From assembly GCA_016933045.1 (NCBI GenBank), contig JAFGBR010000056.1:1-34415 (forward strand): a stretch of DNA of 34,415 nucleotides. Direction: 5' to 3'. The notes beneath the pieces were generated by a model. The model had not been told where the DNA came from. It did not search any database and was given only the letters and a program-made list of their open reading frames with translations. Every line of letters starts with the position of its first letter. The first letter of the stretch is position 1. Source of the stretch: Marinilabiliaceae bacterium. Lineage in GTDB: Bacteria > Bacteroidota > Bacteroidia > Bacteroidales > Marinilabiliaceae. Position numbers and translations under genes: made by a program. Of the stretch, positions 1 through 8,175 are shown piece after piece.

Positions 1-2
1 CA

Positions 3-65
3 CACTCTGCTAAAAATCAGAAATATGTCAAAGAGCTTATATTATACGGCACTATGGCCGCTTAA
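3..65 (+). CDS. C-terminal end of an unidentified upstream gene (partial)
   Basis: Frame 3 is open from the window edge to a TAA at 63-65 and encodes a 20-residue tail ending in YVKELILYGTMAA. The tail has a protein-like composition, whereas frame 2 stops at once. The gene begins outside the window and the product cannot be recognised. A chance open frame of this length is quite possible, so the call is tentative. Confidence 0.3.
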   Translation, partial: HSAKNQKYVKELILYGTMAA

Positions 66-389
66 AAATTAACGAACTATTGATATAGAAGCTGTAATAA
101 AAAATCGATTTTAATGAGAATTAACTACTGAAAATATCAAAAAAACATACTATTTAACCATTTAAATGAAATGATATATTCTTTAAAAATACATTTTATT
201 TGTTAAAATTATACAACAATAAACTCATCGCCTAAATTTAACAAAATATTATTTTTTAACGCGGCAATAACATTATAACGAAATGATAACCACCTGTTAA
301 TATAAAGTTCTTTTCTTTAATAAAAAAGGAGATACTTCTTGTAGATTAATTTGAATTTTAGTCAATTTGAGCCAAATAAAAAATGAAAT
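66..389. other. AT-rich intergenic region upstream of the SNF2 gene
   Basis: About 320 bases without a credible gene. It holds the left copy of the repeat at 118-167. A weak promoter-like pair lies just before the helicase start: TTG at 339-341 and TCAATTTG at 362-369, one mismatch from TAnnTTTG with a 20-base spacer. An AAGGAG-like string near 324-331 is about 60 bases from the start codon and so is unlikely to be its ribosome binding site. Confidence 0.5.
118..167 (+). repeat. Left copy of a ~50-bp imperfect direct repeat
   Basis: This stretch aligns over about 50 bases with 4047-4096, with roughly five to six mismatches and one single-base gap. The longest shared run is AACATACTATT. The two copies face the same way and bracket the SNF2 helicase gene. 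Confidence 0.75.
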
Positions 390-3300
390 ATGTCATCAGC
401 CTACGGAAAAACCTGGTGGGGCCAACAATGGCTCCAATCGCTCAGTAACATCGACTACAGCAACCGTTTACCTCGCGGAGCTTCCTATGCACGAAAAGGT
501 GCTGTTAAAAAAATAACAATTACTGGCAATCGAATAAAAGCGAAAGTTGCAGGTAGCAGAGTTAGGCCCTACGATGTAGATATCATTATTCCTCCTTTTT
601 TTGATCCTGAGCTGGGCAACTTTTTAAATGCAATAAAACAACGACCGGTTATCATTTCCAAACTCCTTAACCGCGAACTTGATCCATCTGTTCTTTCACT
701 TGCTGAAAAATCGGGACTGAAGGTTTTTCCCCGACAGTGGAGTGATCTGAAAATGCAATGTTCCTGTCCCGACTGGGCAGTTCCCTGTAAACATCTGGCC
801 TCAGTAATTTACAAAGTAAGCACCGAAATCGACAACAATCCTTTCCTGGTTTTCGAATTGCACAATGTTGACTTACCAGGCGAGTTGGCCAAAGCCGGAA
901 TCATAATAAACAGCCAGGCAACAGAAGTACCACGTATAAGTAGTTTATTGTTTGAAAAAGCCGGGAATGAATCACCTTACAATACAGAGAAAGCCTATCA
1001 GAAACTAAATTTTTCTGAACTGGAACCACTTCACGAACCACTCACCGCATTGTTAACCCCAATGCCGGCTTTTTATACGGCATCGACCAGCGATTTTCGT
1101 GATAAATATCTGGCTACTATAAAGCGTGTTGTTAAAAACACCCAGCGTGCAGCATCGGGTAAAATGCCGTTACCAGAATTTTTCAGGGATACCTATTCCG
1201 ACGTTTCCAATATTACCCATCACACCATCAACCAAATAACACTGGATGAAGCCATTCAGGCCAAAGTTATTACCAACCAAAAAGAATGGACTGTAAGCGA
1301 GTTTCTCATAGAACTTTCACATATTCCAGGATCACGAACCCCTGATTATCAGCCTTCAACAGCTGCCTTGCATAGTGCGCTGCACCTTGCATTACAGCTT
1401 ACCGCTAATGGTGCCATTATTCCTCAGATTGTACAACTACCCAATAAAGAATACTCAATACGCTGGCTTCCGGCTCTACTTAACAAAAGGGTAAAAAAAC
1501 TTTGCAACGATCTTGACGAAATACTTCCACCAGATGTTTTTACAGGCACCGAACGAAAAAAGAACAAACCCGTAAACAAAGATCGAGCCGTTAATCTATT
1601 GTCACTACTAATTACAGAGATGGTTCATTTGGCCAGCTTTGACCTGAATAACGATCACTTTCTTGAACTCTTCTTTAAAAACATCACTTACACCTTTACA
1701 CAACCAGGCGAAGAAGCGCTTGCTGGTGGCATAATGGTTTGGCTTCAAAAATTCTATCTATCGCAAGGCGATGCCAAACCGTCGTTAGTGGTTCATGAAT
1801 TGAATAACAACAATTTCAAGGTTGATATTAATGTACAGCTTCCCGAAAGTGTTTTCAAAGACATGGTGTCCCTTAAAGATGTGCTTACCACCCACGAATT
1901 TGAGCACCGGCGATACGAGATTCTACAATCGTTAGCCATGATGAGCAGTTTTATCGACGGGTTAGATGATTACATTAACTCAACCGGAGAAAAAGAAATT
2001 ATAATGGACACCCAACAATTTGCACCATTTTTGATGAAGATTGTTCCAGCAATACAACTACTCGACATCTCCGTTTTACTACCAAAATCGTTACAACAAA
2101 TTTTAAAACCAAAACCCAGTGTAAAACTTAAGTCCAAAGGAAAAAGTTCAGGTTTTCTTCGACTCGATAAACTACTTGATTTTGAATGGCAGATTGCAAT
2201 AGGTGACAACCTTATGGATGAAGCTTCTTTTCGAAAATTATTACAACAATCGGAAGGACTTATTCGCTTTAAATCGAGCTATATATATGTTGAAAAAGAA
2301 GAACTGGAAAAAATCCACAAACATTTCTCATCATCAAAACAACTGTCGGCCTTTCAAATGATGCGTGCAGCTCTTTCGGGTGAATACCTTGGTGCTCCAA
2401 TAAGTTTCGACAGCGAAGTGGAGCAACTCATGCACGAACTTACGAATTTAAGTGATATGCCTTTACCAAATGGCATCAATGCACAATTACGCCCTTACCA
2501 GGAACGTGGCTTCTCGTGGATATATCGCAACGCACGTATTGGTTTCGGATCTGTACTGGCCGATGACATGGGTCTGGGTAAAACACTTCAGGTGATTGTT
2601 ACATTACTTAAATTTAAAGAAGAAGGACATCTGAATAAAGAAAAAGTACTGATAGTAGCCCCCACCGGCCTACTTACCAACTGGATTGCTGAGATTCAAA
2701 AGTTCGCCCCCTCTCTCAACGCTGAGATTTACCACGGCTCGTACCGCGATTTAGAAAAGACCGGTAATTATGATATCCTGATCACTTCATACGGAATATT
2801 ACGAAGTGATGCTGATTTACTTAAGAAAAAGAAGTGGTACGCGATGGTTATTGATGAAGCCCAAAACATAAAAAATACAACCACGGCACAAACCAAAGCC
2901 GTAAAATCCATTAAAGCCGAAAACTATATAGCCATGAGCGGAACCCCGGTCGAAAACCGGTTAAGCGAACTCTGGAGCATTATGGATTTCAGCAACCGGG
3001 GATTTTTAGGCAGTGCAAAAGAGTTTGCCGAAACATATGGCAACCCCATTGAACAACTAAATGATACAGACGTTGCTGATAAGTTAAAAAAAGTCACAGC
3101 TCCCTTCCTCATGCGCCGTCTAAAATCAGACAAAACAATTATATCTGATCTGCCCGAAAAAATTGAGATAGACACTTTTGCCTCGCTAACCAAAGAACAG
3201 GCCGGCTTGTATGAAAAAACACTAGAGGAAGCCTTAAAACAGATTGAGGGAATAGCTATTAATGACCAACAATCACTTTTTGTGCGTCAAGGCTTGGTGC

Positions 3301-3902
3301 TTCAAATGATACTAGCATTAAAACAAGTATGTAATCATCCGGCTCAATTCCTGAAAAATGGGATTACCAATCCTGCTTTGAGTGGTAAAACGTCTTTACT
3401 TTTCAATAAACTCGACAGTATTATAGAAAGCAATGAAAAAGTATTAATTTTTACCCAGTTTACCGAAATGGCCAAATTACTGGAACACTTTATTCAGGAA
3501 CGCTATGGTGAAAAACCTCTTTATTACCATGGTGGTTGTACCCTTAAACAAAGAAAAGATATGGTTGAACAATTCCAAACCAACCATGCAGATAAAATAT
3601 TCCTGCTTTCTCTTAAAGCCGCCGGAACCGGTCTCAACCTAACAGCAGCAAACCATGTGATTCATTATGACCTGTGGTGGAATCCTGCTGTTGAAGCTCA
3701 AGCTACTGACAGAGCTTACCGTATTGGACAAAAAAACAACGTAATGGTACACCGTTTTATAACAAAAAATACATTTGAAGAACGCATAAATGAAATGATA
3801 CAACAGAAAAAAGCCCTTGCAGAAATGACTGTTTCAACCGGCGAAAACTGGATAGGTAACCTTTCGAATAAAGAACTTAGGGAACTGTTTGTTTTAGATT
3901 AA
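390..3902 (+). CDS. SWIM zinc-finger SNF2-family helicase (DEAD/DEAH-like ATPase)
   Basis: A 1170-residue Swi2/Snf2-type DNA-dependent ATPase. The N-terminal part carries a SWIM zinc finger of the form CxCx6CxH (C124, C126, C133, H135), followed by a long helical middle region typical of bacterial SWIM-SNF2 proteins. The ATPase core is C-terminal: Walker A DDMGLGKT near 726-733, DEAQ near 820, and helicase motif VI as DRAYRIGQ near 1105. Length and domain order match bacterial HepA/RapA-like SWIM helicases, which are thought to remodel protein-DNA or transcription complexes; the cellular role here is unknown. It stands alone on the plus strand, facing a minus-strand block. Base composition is clearly less AT-rich than in the genes at 4.1-17 kb. 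No strong Shine-Dalgarno sequence precedes the ATG, as is common in Bacteroidota. Confidence 0.93.
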   Translation: MSSAYGKTWWGQQWLQSLSNIDYSNRLPRGASYARKGAVKKITITGNRIKAKVAGSRVRPYDVDIIIPPFFDPELGNFLNAIKQRPVIISKLLNRELDPSVLSLAEKSGLKVFPRQWSDLKMQCSCPDWAVPCKHLASVIYKVSTEIDNNPFLVFELHNVDLPGELAKAGIIINSQATEVPRISSLLFEKAGNESPYNTEKAYQKLNFSELEPLHEPLTALLTPMPAFYTASTSDFRDKYLATIKRVVKNTQRAASGKMPLPEFFRDTYSDVSNITHHTINQITLDEAIQAKVITNQKEWTVSEFLIELSHIPGSRTPDYQPSTAALHSALHLALQLTANGAIIPQIVQLPNKEYSIRWLPALLNKRVKKLCNDLDEILPPDVFTGTERKKNKPVNKDRAVNLLSLLITEMVHLASFDLNNDHFLELFFKNITYTFTQPGEEALAGGIMVWLQKFYLSQGDAKPSLVVHELNNNNFKVDINVQLPESVFKDMVSLKDVLTTHEFEHRRYEILQSLAMMSSFIDGLDDYINSTGEKEIIMDTQQFAPFLMKIVPAIQLLDISVLLPKSLQQILKPKPSVKLKSKGKSSGFLRLDKLLDFEWQIAIGDNLMDEASFRKLLQQSEGLIRFKSSYIYVEKEELEKIHKHFSSSKQLSAFQMMRAALSGEYLGAPISFDSEVEQLMHELTNLSDMPLPNGINAQLRPYQERGFSWIYRNARIGFGSVLADDMGLGKTLQVIVTLLKFKEEGHLNKEKVLIVAPTGLLTNWIAEIQKFAPSLNAEIYHGSYRDLEKTGNYDILITSYGILRSDADLLKKKKWYAMVIDEAQNIKNTTTAQTKAVKSIKAENYIAMSGTPVENRLSELWSIMDFSNRGFLGSAKEFAETYGNPIEQLNDTDVADKLKKVTAPFLMRRLKSDKTIISDLPEKIEIDTFASLTKEQAGLYEKTLEEALKQIEGIAINDQQSLFVRQGLVLQMILALKQVCNHPAQFLKNGITNPALSGKTSLLFNKLDSIIESNEKVLIFTQFTEMAKLLEHFIQERYGEKPLYYHGGCTLKQRKDMVEQFQTNHADKIFLLSLKAAGTGLNLTAANHVIHYDLWWNPAVEAQATDRAYRIGQKNNVMVHRFITKNTFEERINEMIQQKKALAEMTVSTGENWIGNLSNKELRELFVLD

Positions 3903-3921
3903 AAGACATTAAAACGAAAAA

Positions 3922-3991
3922 GAGTAGATACAAAATCACAAAGAAAAAAATCGCAAAACGGTTTTAAAATCTTTGCTATCTGTATCTACTC
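3922..3991 (+). terminator. Long imperfect hairpin after the SNF2 gene
   Basis: An 11-base arm at 3922-3932 (GAGTAGATACA) is perfectly complementary to 3981-3991. Inside it, CAAAG at 3939-3943 can pair with CTTTG at 3971-3975. It starts 20 bases past the helicase stop codon. No long T-run follows, so it may act as a 3'-end structure rather than a classical intrinsic terminator. Confidence 0.45.
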
Positions 3992-4046
3992 AATTTGTAT
4001 GTTAATTATATGAACATAAATATTTTAAGCAAAAAAAATGATTTAA

Positions 4047-4096
4047 GAATTAACTGCTGAAATTATCAAATAACATACTATTGAGCCATTTAACTA
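4047..4096 (+). repeat. Right copy of a ~50-bp imperfect direct repeat
   Basis: Matches 118-167 in the same orientation with a few substitutions and one missing base. It lies between the SNF2 gene and the convergent DUF302 gene, about 3.93 kb from the left copy. Confidence 0.75.
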
Positions 4097-4109
4097 CAAT
4101 AAGAAAATT

Positions 4110-4616
4110 TTAAAACAAAGTATATTTTAAATTAATAAAACGCATCATATCTTCCACCTCAAGTGAAACTTCTTCAATAATCTTCTCTGTATCACCTCCA
4201 AAAAGCTTACCCATAATTCCTCCATTCATAGTTGATATAAATACTTGCCCATTAGACTTTTCATATATAGCAAATGATTTAGGCATCATATTTCCAATTT
4301 TTTTTCTATCATCTGATTCTAACATACGTGATGAATAACCACCATGACAGTATTTAATTATTTTAAAATTTCCAATATCGTATCCACCATTTTCTTTTAC
4401 TTCCTTATTTTGGTCAATAATTTCGGTAACACTCCAACCTTTGGCATTATTAATTCTATTGGTCACAACTTCGACTGTTTTATTAAAATCATAAGGACTT
4501 TTAAATTCTTTTACCATCATCTCACCTGATGATATAGAAATTGTAATACCAGCAAATATTATACCTACAATAAAGCCAAAAAAAAGACTAACTATTATAA
4601 TTACTTTTGTTTTCAT
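4110..4616 (-). CDS. DUF302-family membrane-anchored protein
   Basis: Starting at the ATG at 4616 gives a 168-residue protein beginning MKTKVIIIV. A longer frame would need a TTG at 4637 with no reason to prefer it. One N-terminal hydrophobic segment (about residues 4-26) looks like an uncleaved anchor or signal. The rest resembles DUF302: the start FKSPYDFNKTVEVVTNRI, a central cysteine-containing IIKYCHGG, and an MMPKSFAIYE strand. DUF302 proteins are small alpha/beta domains of unsettled function, often found in envelope or sulfur- and redox-related neighbourhoods. It follows the TDT transporter gene on the same strand after a 57-base gap, so the two may be co-transcribed. The family call is from sequence pattern only. 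Confidence 0.7.
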   Translation of the reverse strand: MKTKVIIIVSLFFGFIVGIIFAGITISISSGEMMVKEFKSPYDFNKTVEVVTNRINNAKGWSVTEIIDQNKEVKENGGYDIGNFKIIKYCHGGYSSRMLESDDRKKIGNMMPKSFAIYEKSNGQVFISTMNGGIMGKLFGGDTEKIIEEVSLEVEDMMRFINLKYTLF

Positions 4617-4673
4617 ATTATATTTTTTATTTCTCAACTCTTTATTACTTAAAAAAAAATAAAGATATTATCA

Positions 4674-5624
4674 CTAATCCTCATTCACACATATTCCCCC
4701 TTGTTTCATTTTCATAATTGTTTTCCATGTTACAAAAGCAACAGTTATTACAGCCAACAAAAACATAATAAACGACAAATATTTATAAACATTAATTTCT
4801 GAAACCTGATAAGAAACTACAGATGCAATTGTCATTGCCATTAACGGAAAAGTAAAAGCCCACCATGAAATAAAAAATTCAAGACTTTTAAAACTTTTAT
4901 ATAAAAAAAGCAATAACACAACAAAAAAATACGCAATAAACAATAGAAACATAGCAAAACTATCCCAACTTTGTGCAATCCTTATGTATGCAATAAACCC
5001 TATTGCGGGTGGTGCAATTAATATAAACAATGTTGGAATAAATTTTTGAGGTAACTGGTGATGAAATATTGCCCTGTTTAAAAATATTGCAAATAGTATT
5101 ATCCAGAAGAAAAAACCTATTGTAAAATAAACAAAAGAAAATGCATTCGGCATATACTCAACACCTGATACTGGAACCAAAATATTCCCAACAACAGGAA
5201 TAAACCAAGCAGGATTCATAAATTGAATTTCAAAATTATGCTGTATCCAAAAGGCAATAGTATGAAACATAAAAAAAGTATGTAAAATTACACCTATCCA
5301 CCAAAAAATAAGCGATACAAATGGCCAATATGTCATATAAGCAATAGAGAGTAATAAAAAAGATATTGAAATAGCCGAAAAAAAATTAATACGTATACGG
5401 TGCTTGAAATCCTTAACAACTTCATCGAAATTATTGATAGCTTTTCGCCCATACATAAATACAAAAAAGAGAAACAATGCAGTTGTAAAAAACAACAGGC
5501 TTTCGTAAAATATTTTTGGCATCAACTGCAAATGATAAAATTTTCCAAAAACAATGGTAAGCCCTGTTAATCCCATAATAATTGAAAAAGATGTTATTGG
5601 AAAAAATTGAATTTTTTCTTTCAT
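4674..5624 (-). CDS. TDT/SLAC1-family transporter (TehA-like, ten-helix membrane protein)
   Basis: A 316-residue, very hydrophobic protein with about ten predicted membrane helices and a short charged C-terminus. The N-terminal PITSFSIIMGLTGL and the central NPAWFIPVVGNILVPV are typical of the tellurite-resistance/dicarboxylate transporter (TDT) family. That family includes TehA, the malate transporter Mae1, the sulfite exporter Ssu1 and plant SLAC1 anion channels. The likely role is passage of a small anion across the inner membrane; the substrate cannot be read from the sequence. It lies upstream of the DUF302 gene and downstream of the CoA-binding protein gene on the same strand. A terminator separates this group from the ilv operon. 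Confidence 0.85.
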   Translation of the reverse strand: MKEKIQFFPITSFSIIMGLTGLTIVFGKFYHLQLMPKIFYESLLFFTTALFLFFVFMYGRKAINNFDEVVKDFKHRIRINFFSAISISFLLLSIAYMTYWPFVSLIFWWIGVILHTFFMFHTIAFWIQHNFEIQFMNPAWFIPVVGNILVPVSGVEYMPNAFSFVYFTIGFFFWIILFAIFLNRAIFHHQLPQKFIPTLFILIAPPAIGFIAYIRIAQSWDSFAMFLLFIAYFFVVLLLFLYKSFKSLEFFISWWAFTFPLMAMTIASVVSYQVSEINVYKYLSFIMFLLAVITVAFVTWKTIMKMKQGGICVNED

Positions 5625-5720
5625 CCTAAAGTAATTTAGATTGTAAAAACGGATAATAATCGCATGATGATTTTTTCATACTTGTATGTAAGTAACGAAT
5701 CATGCTCGTTTCATAAAAGT

Positions 5721-6089
5721 TTAATTTTTGTACACATTTGTTGCCAATAACACAAGGGTACAAGCCTCTTCAGCAATAATTCCTTTTTCCTCTAATTGTT
5801 TTGCAAATTCATAATTTTCGGTACCTGGATTAAAAATCACTCTTCTTGGATTTAAAGATTTTATATAATCGTAATACCCCACTTGGTTTTTAGCAGACAC
5901 GTACATTGTTACTGTATCCACATCTGAATATGCAATTTGTTCTTTTGTAATATGCTTATTAAACAAAAAACCCTGCTTATTACCAATCATATATATATCA
6001 ATACCATTGGCTAATAATTGCTGCGCAGCTTTATATGAATAACGTTCGGGATTTATACTAGCTCCAATAATTAATGTTTTTTTCTTCAT
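5721..6089 (-). CDS. CoA-binding domain protein (YccU-like)
   Basis: A 122-residue single-domain protein with a Rossmann-type start KKTLIIGASINPERYSYKA, matching the CoA-binding-2 family (GAS-x-NP-x-RYSY pattern). The later segments RRVIFNPGTENYEFAKQL and IIAEEACTLVLL are also characteristic. Family members bind coenzyme A or a related nucleotide and have no settled enzymatic role. It sits downstream of the hairpin at 6148-6209 that ends the preceding operon, so it probably uses its own promoter in 6090-6147, although none could be defined. Its neighbour beyond the terminator is a CoA-disulfide-reductase-like flavoprotein, which may or may not be related in function. Confidence 0.85.
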   Translation of the reverse strand: MKKKTLIIGASINPERYSYKAAQQLLANGIDIYMIGNKQGFLFNKHITKEQIAYSDVDTVTMYVSAKNQVGYYDYIKSLNPRRVIFNPGTENYEFAKQLEEKGIIAEEACTLVLLATNVYKN

Positions 6090-6147
6090 AATAATAAAAC
6101 TTTATTATATTATTATTTTATACAATTCTTTAAAAATCAGCAGAAAT

Positions 6148-6209
6148 AAAAACTGTAATTTAAATTCTATACCTAACACAGGTAGTTCATTCACAATTTT
6201 ACAGTTTTT
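6148..6209 (-). terminator. Nested hairpin ending the nifX-like/ilvBN/flavoprotein operon
   Basis: AAAAACTGTAA at 6148-6158 is perfectly complementary to TTACAGTTTTT at 6199-6209. A smaller dyad (TACCT 6170-6174, AGGTA 6180-6184) sits inside. On the minus strand it begins about 30 bases past the flavoprotein stop codon, and the distal arm ends in a T-run, as in an intrinsic terminator. Confidence 0.65.
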
Positions 6210-6238
6210 ATAATTTACTAAAAATTTAACATAAATAA

Positions 6239-7621
6239 TCAATTCTGAATTCCCTCCAATTGGTTAATAATCTGTTCAGCAGCTGTAACCACAATATTTC
6301 CGGCTGGAAAAAATGATTGATAGGGTTGTGCCGAATAACTTAAATCCAACAGATCGTATGCTGTGGCTTCTTTTTGAATAGCAAATGATATGAGATCAAC
6401 AATACCTGTTACCGGCTCACCACTAAACACCTGACCTCCAATTATTTTTGATGTTTTTTTATCAGCAACAAGTTTCAACCGTAACTCTTTTTTGCCGGGC
6501 ATAATCGGGAACTGGGTAGTAAGTTGGCTATATGCTTTCACAACTTCAAAACCTTCCCTTTCGGCGGCTAATACAGTTAAACCGGTTCCTCCAACATAGT
6601 TTTCGTATACTTTTGTTGCTGCACCGTTTACAAAGCCCTTATATTCAGACTTCCGACCCAACAAATTATCTGCAAGTATACGCGCCATTGGTACAGCGTT
6701 AGTAGCCAACTTTCCTCCTAAAACGTTGCCTGTTATTAAACTATTATACTGTACACAATCACCAACTGCATATACATCAGGAATACTGGTTTCCATTCGT
6801 TCATTAATAATGATACCCTGTCGGCCAACAGATATTGAATTATAGGGAATAAATTTTAAATCGGGAACAACACCGGTTGCAAATATAACAAGTCCTTTTA
6901 TGGTCGTATTATCATTACCAGTACAAGGGGCAAACTCATCAAGATAAATTATTTCACCACTATCAAGATGGACTTCTTTAACATAGTTTTTTCCAACCAA
7001 TTTTTCCACTTTCGAGTTTAAAATAAGGTGGATATCATTTTTTATCAACTCCTCAGATGCTCTTTGCGCAAATTCATTTCCAACCAAATTTGGCAGTACT
7101 TGTTGGGCTAAATCAACCAAAGAAACATCAAGTCCTTTATGTTTTAATGCTTGTGCCAGTTCTATCCCAATGGCTCCAGCACCAATAACCACAGCTTTTT
7201 TTAATCCATTCTGAACAAAAGAAGTGATTTTTTCAAGGTCTTTTTGGGTTTTAAAACCCATTACACCTTCCAGGTTAACACCCTCTATTTGAGGAATAAA
7301 TGGAACTGCGCCAGATGCAATTACAATTTTATCGTAAAACAATTCACCGCTACTTTTCAATAACAGGTTTTTGTTATTAAAATCAATTGATACAACTTCA
7401 TCACGAATCAAGTCAACACCTGCACCAGTTATAAGATTATCATTTTTCAAACATTTTTTCTTTTCAATCAAATCTTCAACAACATAAGGCATAGCACAAT
7501 AAATCATACTATAATCTTCAGGTCTGATAATAGCCATTTTATACTTATTACCTAATCTCTTTGCAAGAGTTATACCTGCCGGACCTCCCCCAACTACTAC
7601 TAATTCATACTTTATATTCAT
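6239..7621 (-). CDS. FAD/NAD(P)-dependent oxidoreductase, CoA-disulfide-reductase/NADH-oxidase type
   Basis: A 460-residue pyridine-nucleotide disulfide oxidoreductase. The FAD-binding GGGPAG is at 11-16, a single redox cysteine C42 lies in SMIYCAMPYVV, the NAD(P) motif GAGAIG is at 147-152, a second FAD contact is in FATGVVPD, and the C-terminal dimerisation domain is complete. One cysteine near position 42-43 instead of a CxxxxC pair is the mark of CoA-disulfide reductase, NADH oxidase and polysulfide reductase (Npsr-like) enzymes, so the substrate is a thiol disulfide, polysulfide or oxygen. Just before FATG the segment CTGNDNTTIKG looks like a small family-specific insertion. It is the last gene of the operon, starting 3 bases after the ilvN stop, which suggests translational coupling. 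Confidence 0.85.
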   Translation of the reverse strand: MNIKYELVVVGGGPAGITLAKRLGNKYKMAIIRPEDYSMIYCAMPYVVEDLIEKKKCLKNDNLITGAGVDLIRDEVVSIDFNNKNLLLKSSGELFYDKIVIASGAVPFIPQIEGVNLEGVMGFKTQKDLEKITSFVQNGLKKAVVIGAGAIGIELAQALKHKGLDVSLVDLAQQVLPNLVGNEFAQRASEELIKNDIHLILNSKVEKLVGKNYVKEVHLDSGEIIYLDEFAPCTGNDNTTIKGLVIFATGVVPDLKFIPYNSISVGRQGIIINERMETSIPDVYAVGDCVQYNSLITGNVLGGKLATNAVPMARILADNLLGRKSEYKGFVNGAATKVYENYVGGTGLTVLAAEREGFEVVKAYSQLTTQFPIMPGKKELRLKLVADKKTSKIIGGQVFSGEPVTGIVDLISFAIQKEATAYDLLDLSYSAQPYQSFFPAGNIVVTAAEQIINQLEGIQN

Positions 7622-7624
7622 ATC

Positions 7625-8164
7625 TTATTCTTTAATGTATTCATTTATTGGCAATTCGCTCAGGTATGTTGCAAGTTCTTTTTTATGTTTTGATATAGAA
7701 ATTCGGCCTGAACGTACAAATTGTAATATTTTATAAGGTTTTAAAACATCATATAATTTTTCGGTATCTTCAACATGTCCTGTCTTTTCAATAATTACAA
7801 AATCATTTTGAATATCAACTAAACGAGCATTATATTCCCTCAAAACCTGCTCAATATTACGGTCAATAGCATAATTTATTGGAATTTTATACAACGCGAT
7901 TTCACGATAAACAATATCGTCATTAACATACCAGGCAGCCCGAAGTACTTCAGGCAATTTTTCTATTTGATTTGTAACTCTTTCAATTAAATCGAGACTC
8001 GCCTCAACTACAATAGTAAAACGGTGTATACCTTTCATCTCAGTTGATGAAACTGTAAGGCTTTCGATATTTAAATGTCTGCGTGTAAAAATTATAGTAA
8101 TACGGTTTAATAACCCAATATGATTTTCTGAAAATGCAGTTATTGTGTATAGTTCTTTTTCCAT
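7625..8164 (-). CDS. ilvN: Acetolactate synthase small (regulatory) subunit
   Basis: A 179-residue protein with an N-terminal ACT domain (LYTITAFSENHIGLLNRIT, then RRHLNIESLTVSSTE) and the C-terminal domain of acetohydroxyacid synthase regulatory subunits. The NIESLTV segment is the conserved valine-binding part of the ACT interface, so feedback control by branched-chain amino acids is expected. The length fits the IlvN/IlvH family. It lies 11 bases downstream of ilvB and 3 bases upstream of the flavoprotein gene. Genes ilvC, ilvD and leuABCD are absent from the window, so the rest of branched-chain synthesis must be encoded elsewhere. Confidence 0.93.
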   Translation of the reverse strand: MEKELYTITAFSENHIGLLNRITIIFTRRHLNIESLTVSSTEMKGIHRFTIVVEASLDLIERVTNQIEKLPEVLRAAWYVNDDIVYREIALYKIPINYAIDRNIEQVLREYNARLVDIQNDFVIIEKTGHVEDTEKLYDVLKPYKILQFVRSGRISISKHKKELATYLSELPINEYIKE

Positions 8165-8175
8165 TATATCAACTT

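Noticed and set aside
351-365. TTGA-N7-TCAA upstream of the SNF2 gene as an FNR site
   Set aside because: An FNR box has a 6-base interior between TTGA and TCAA; here it is 7, and the outer AT positions do not match.
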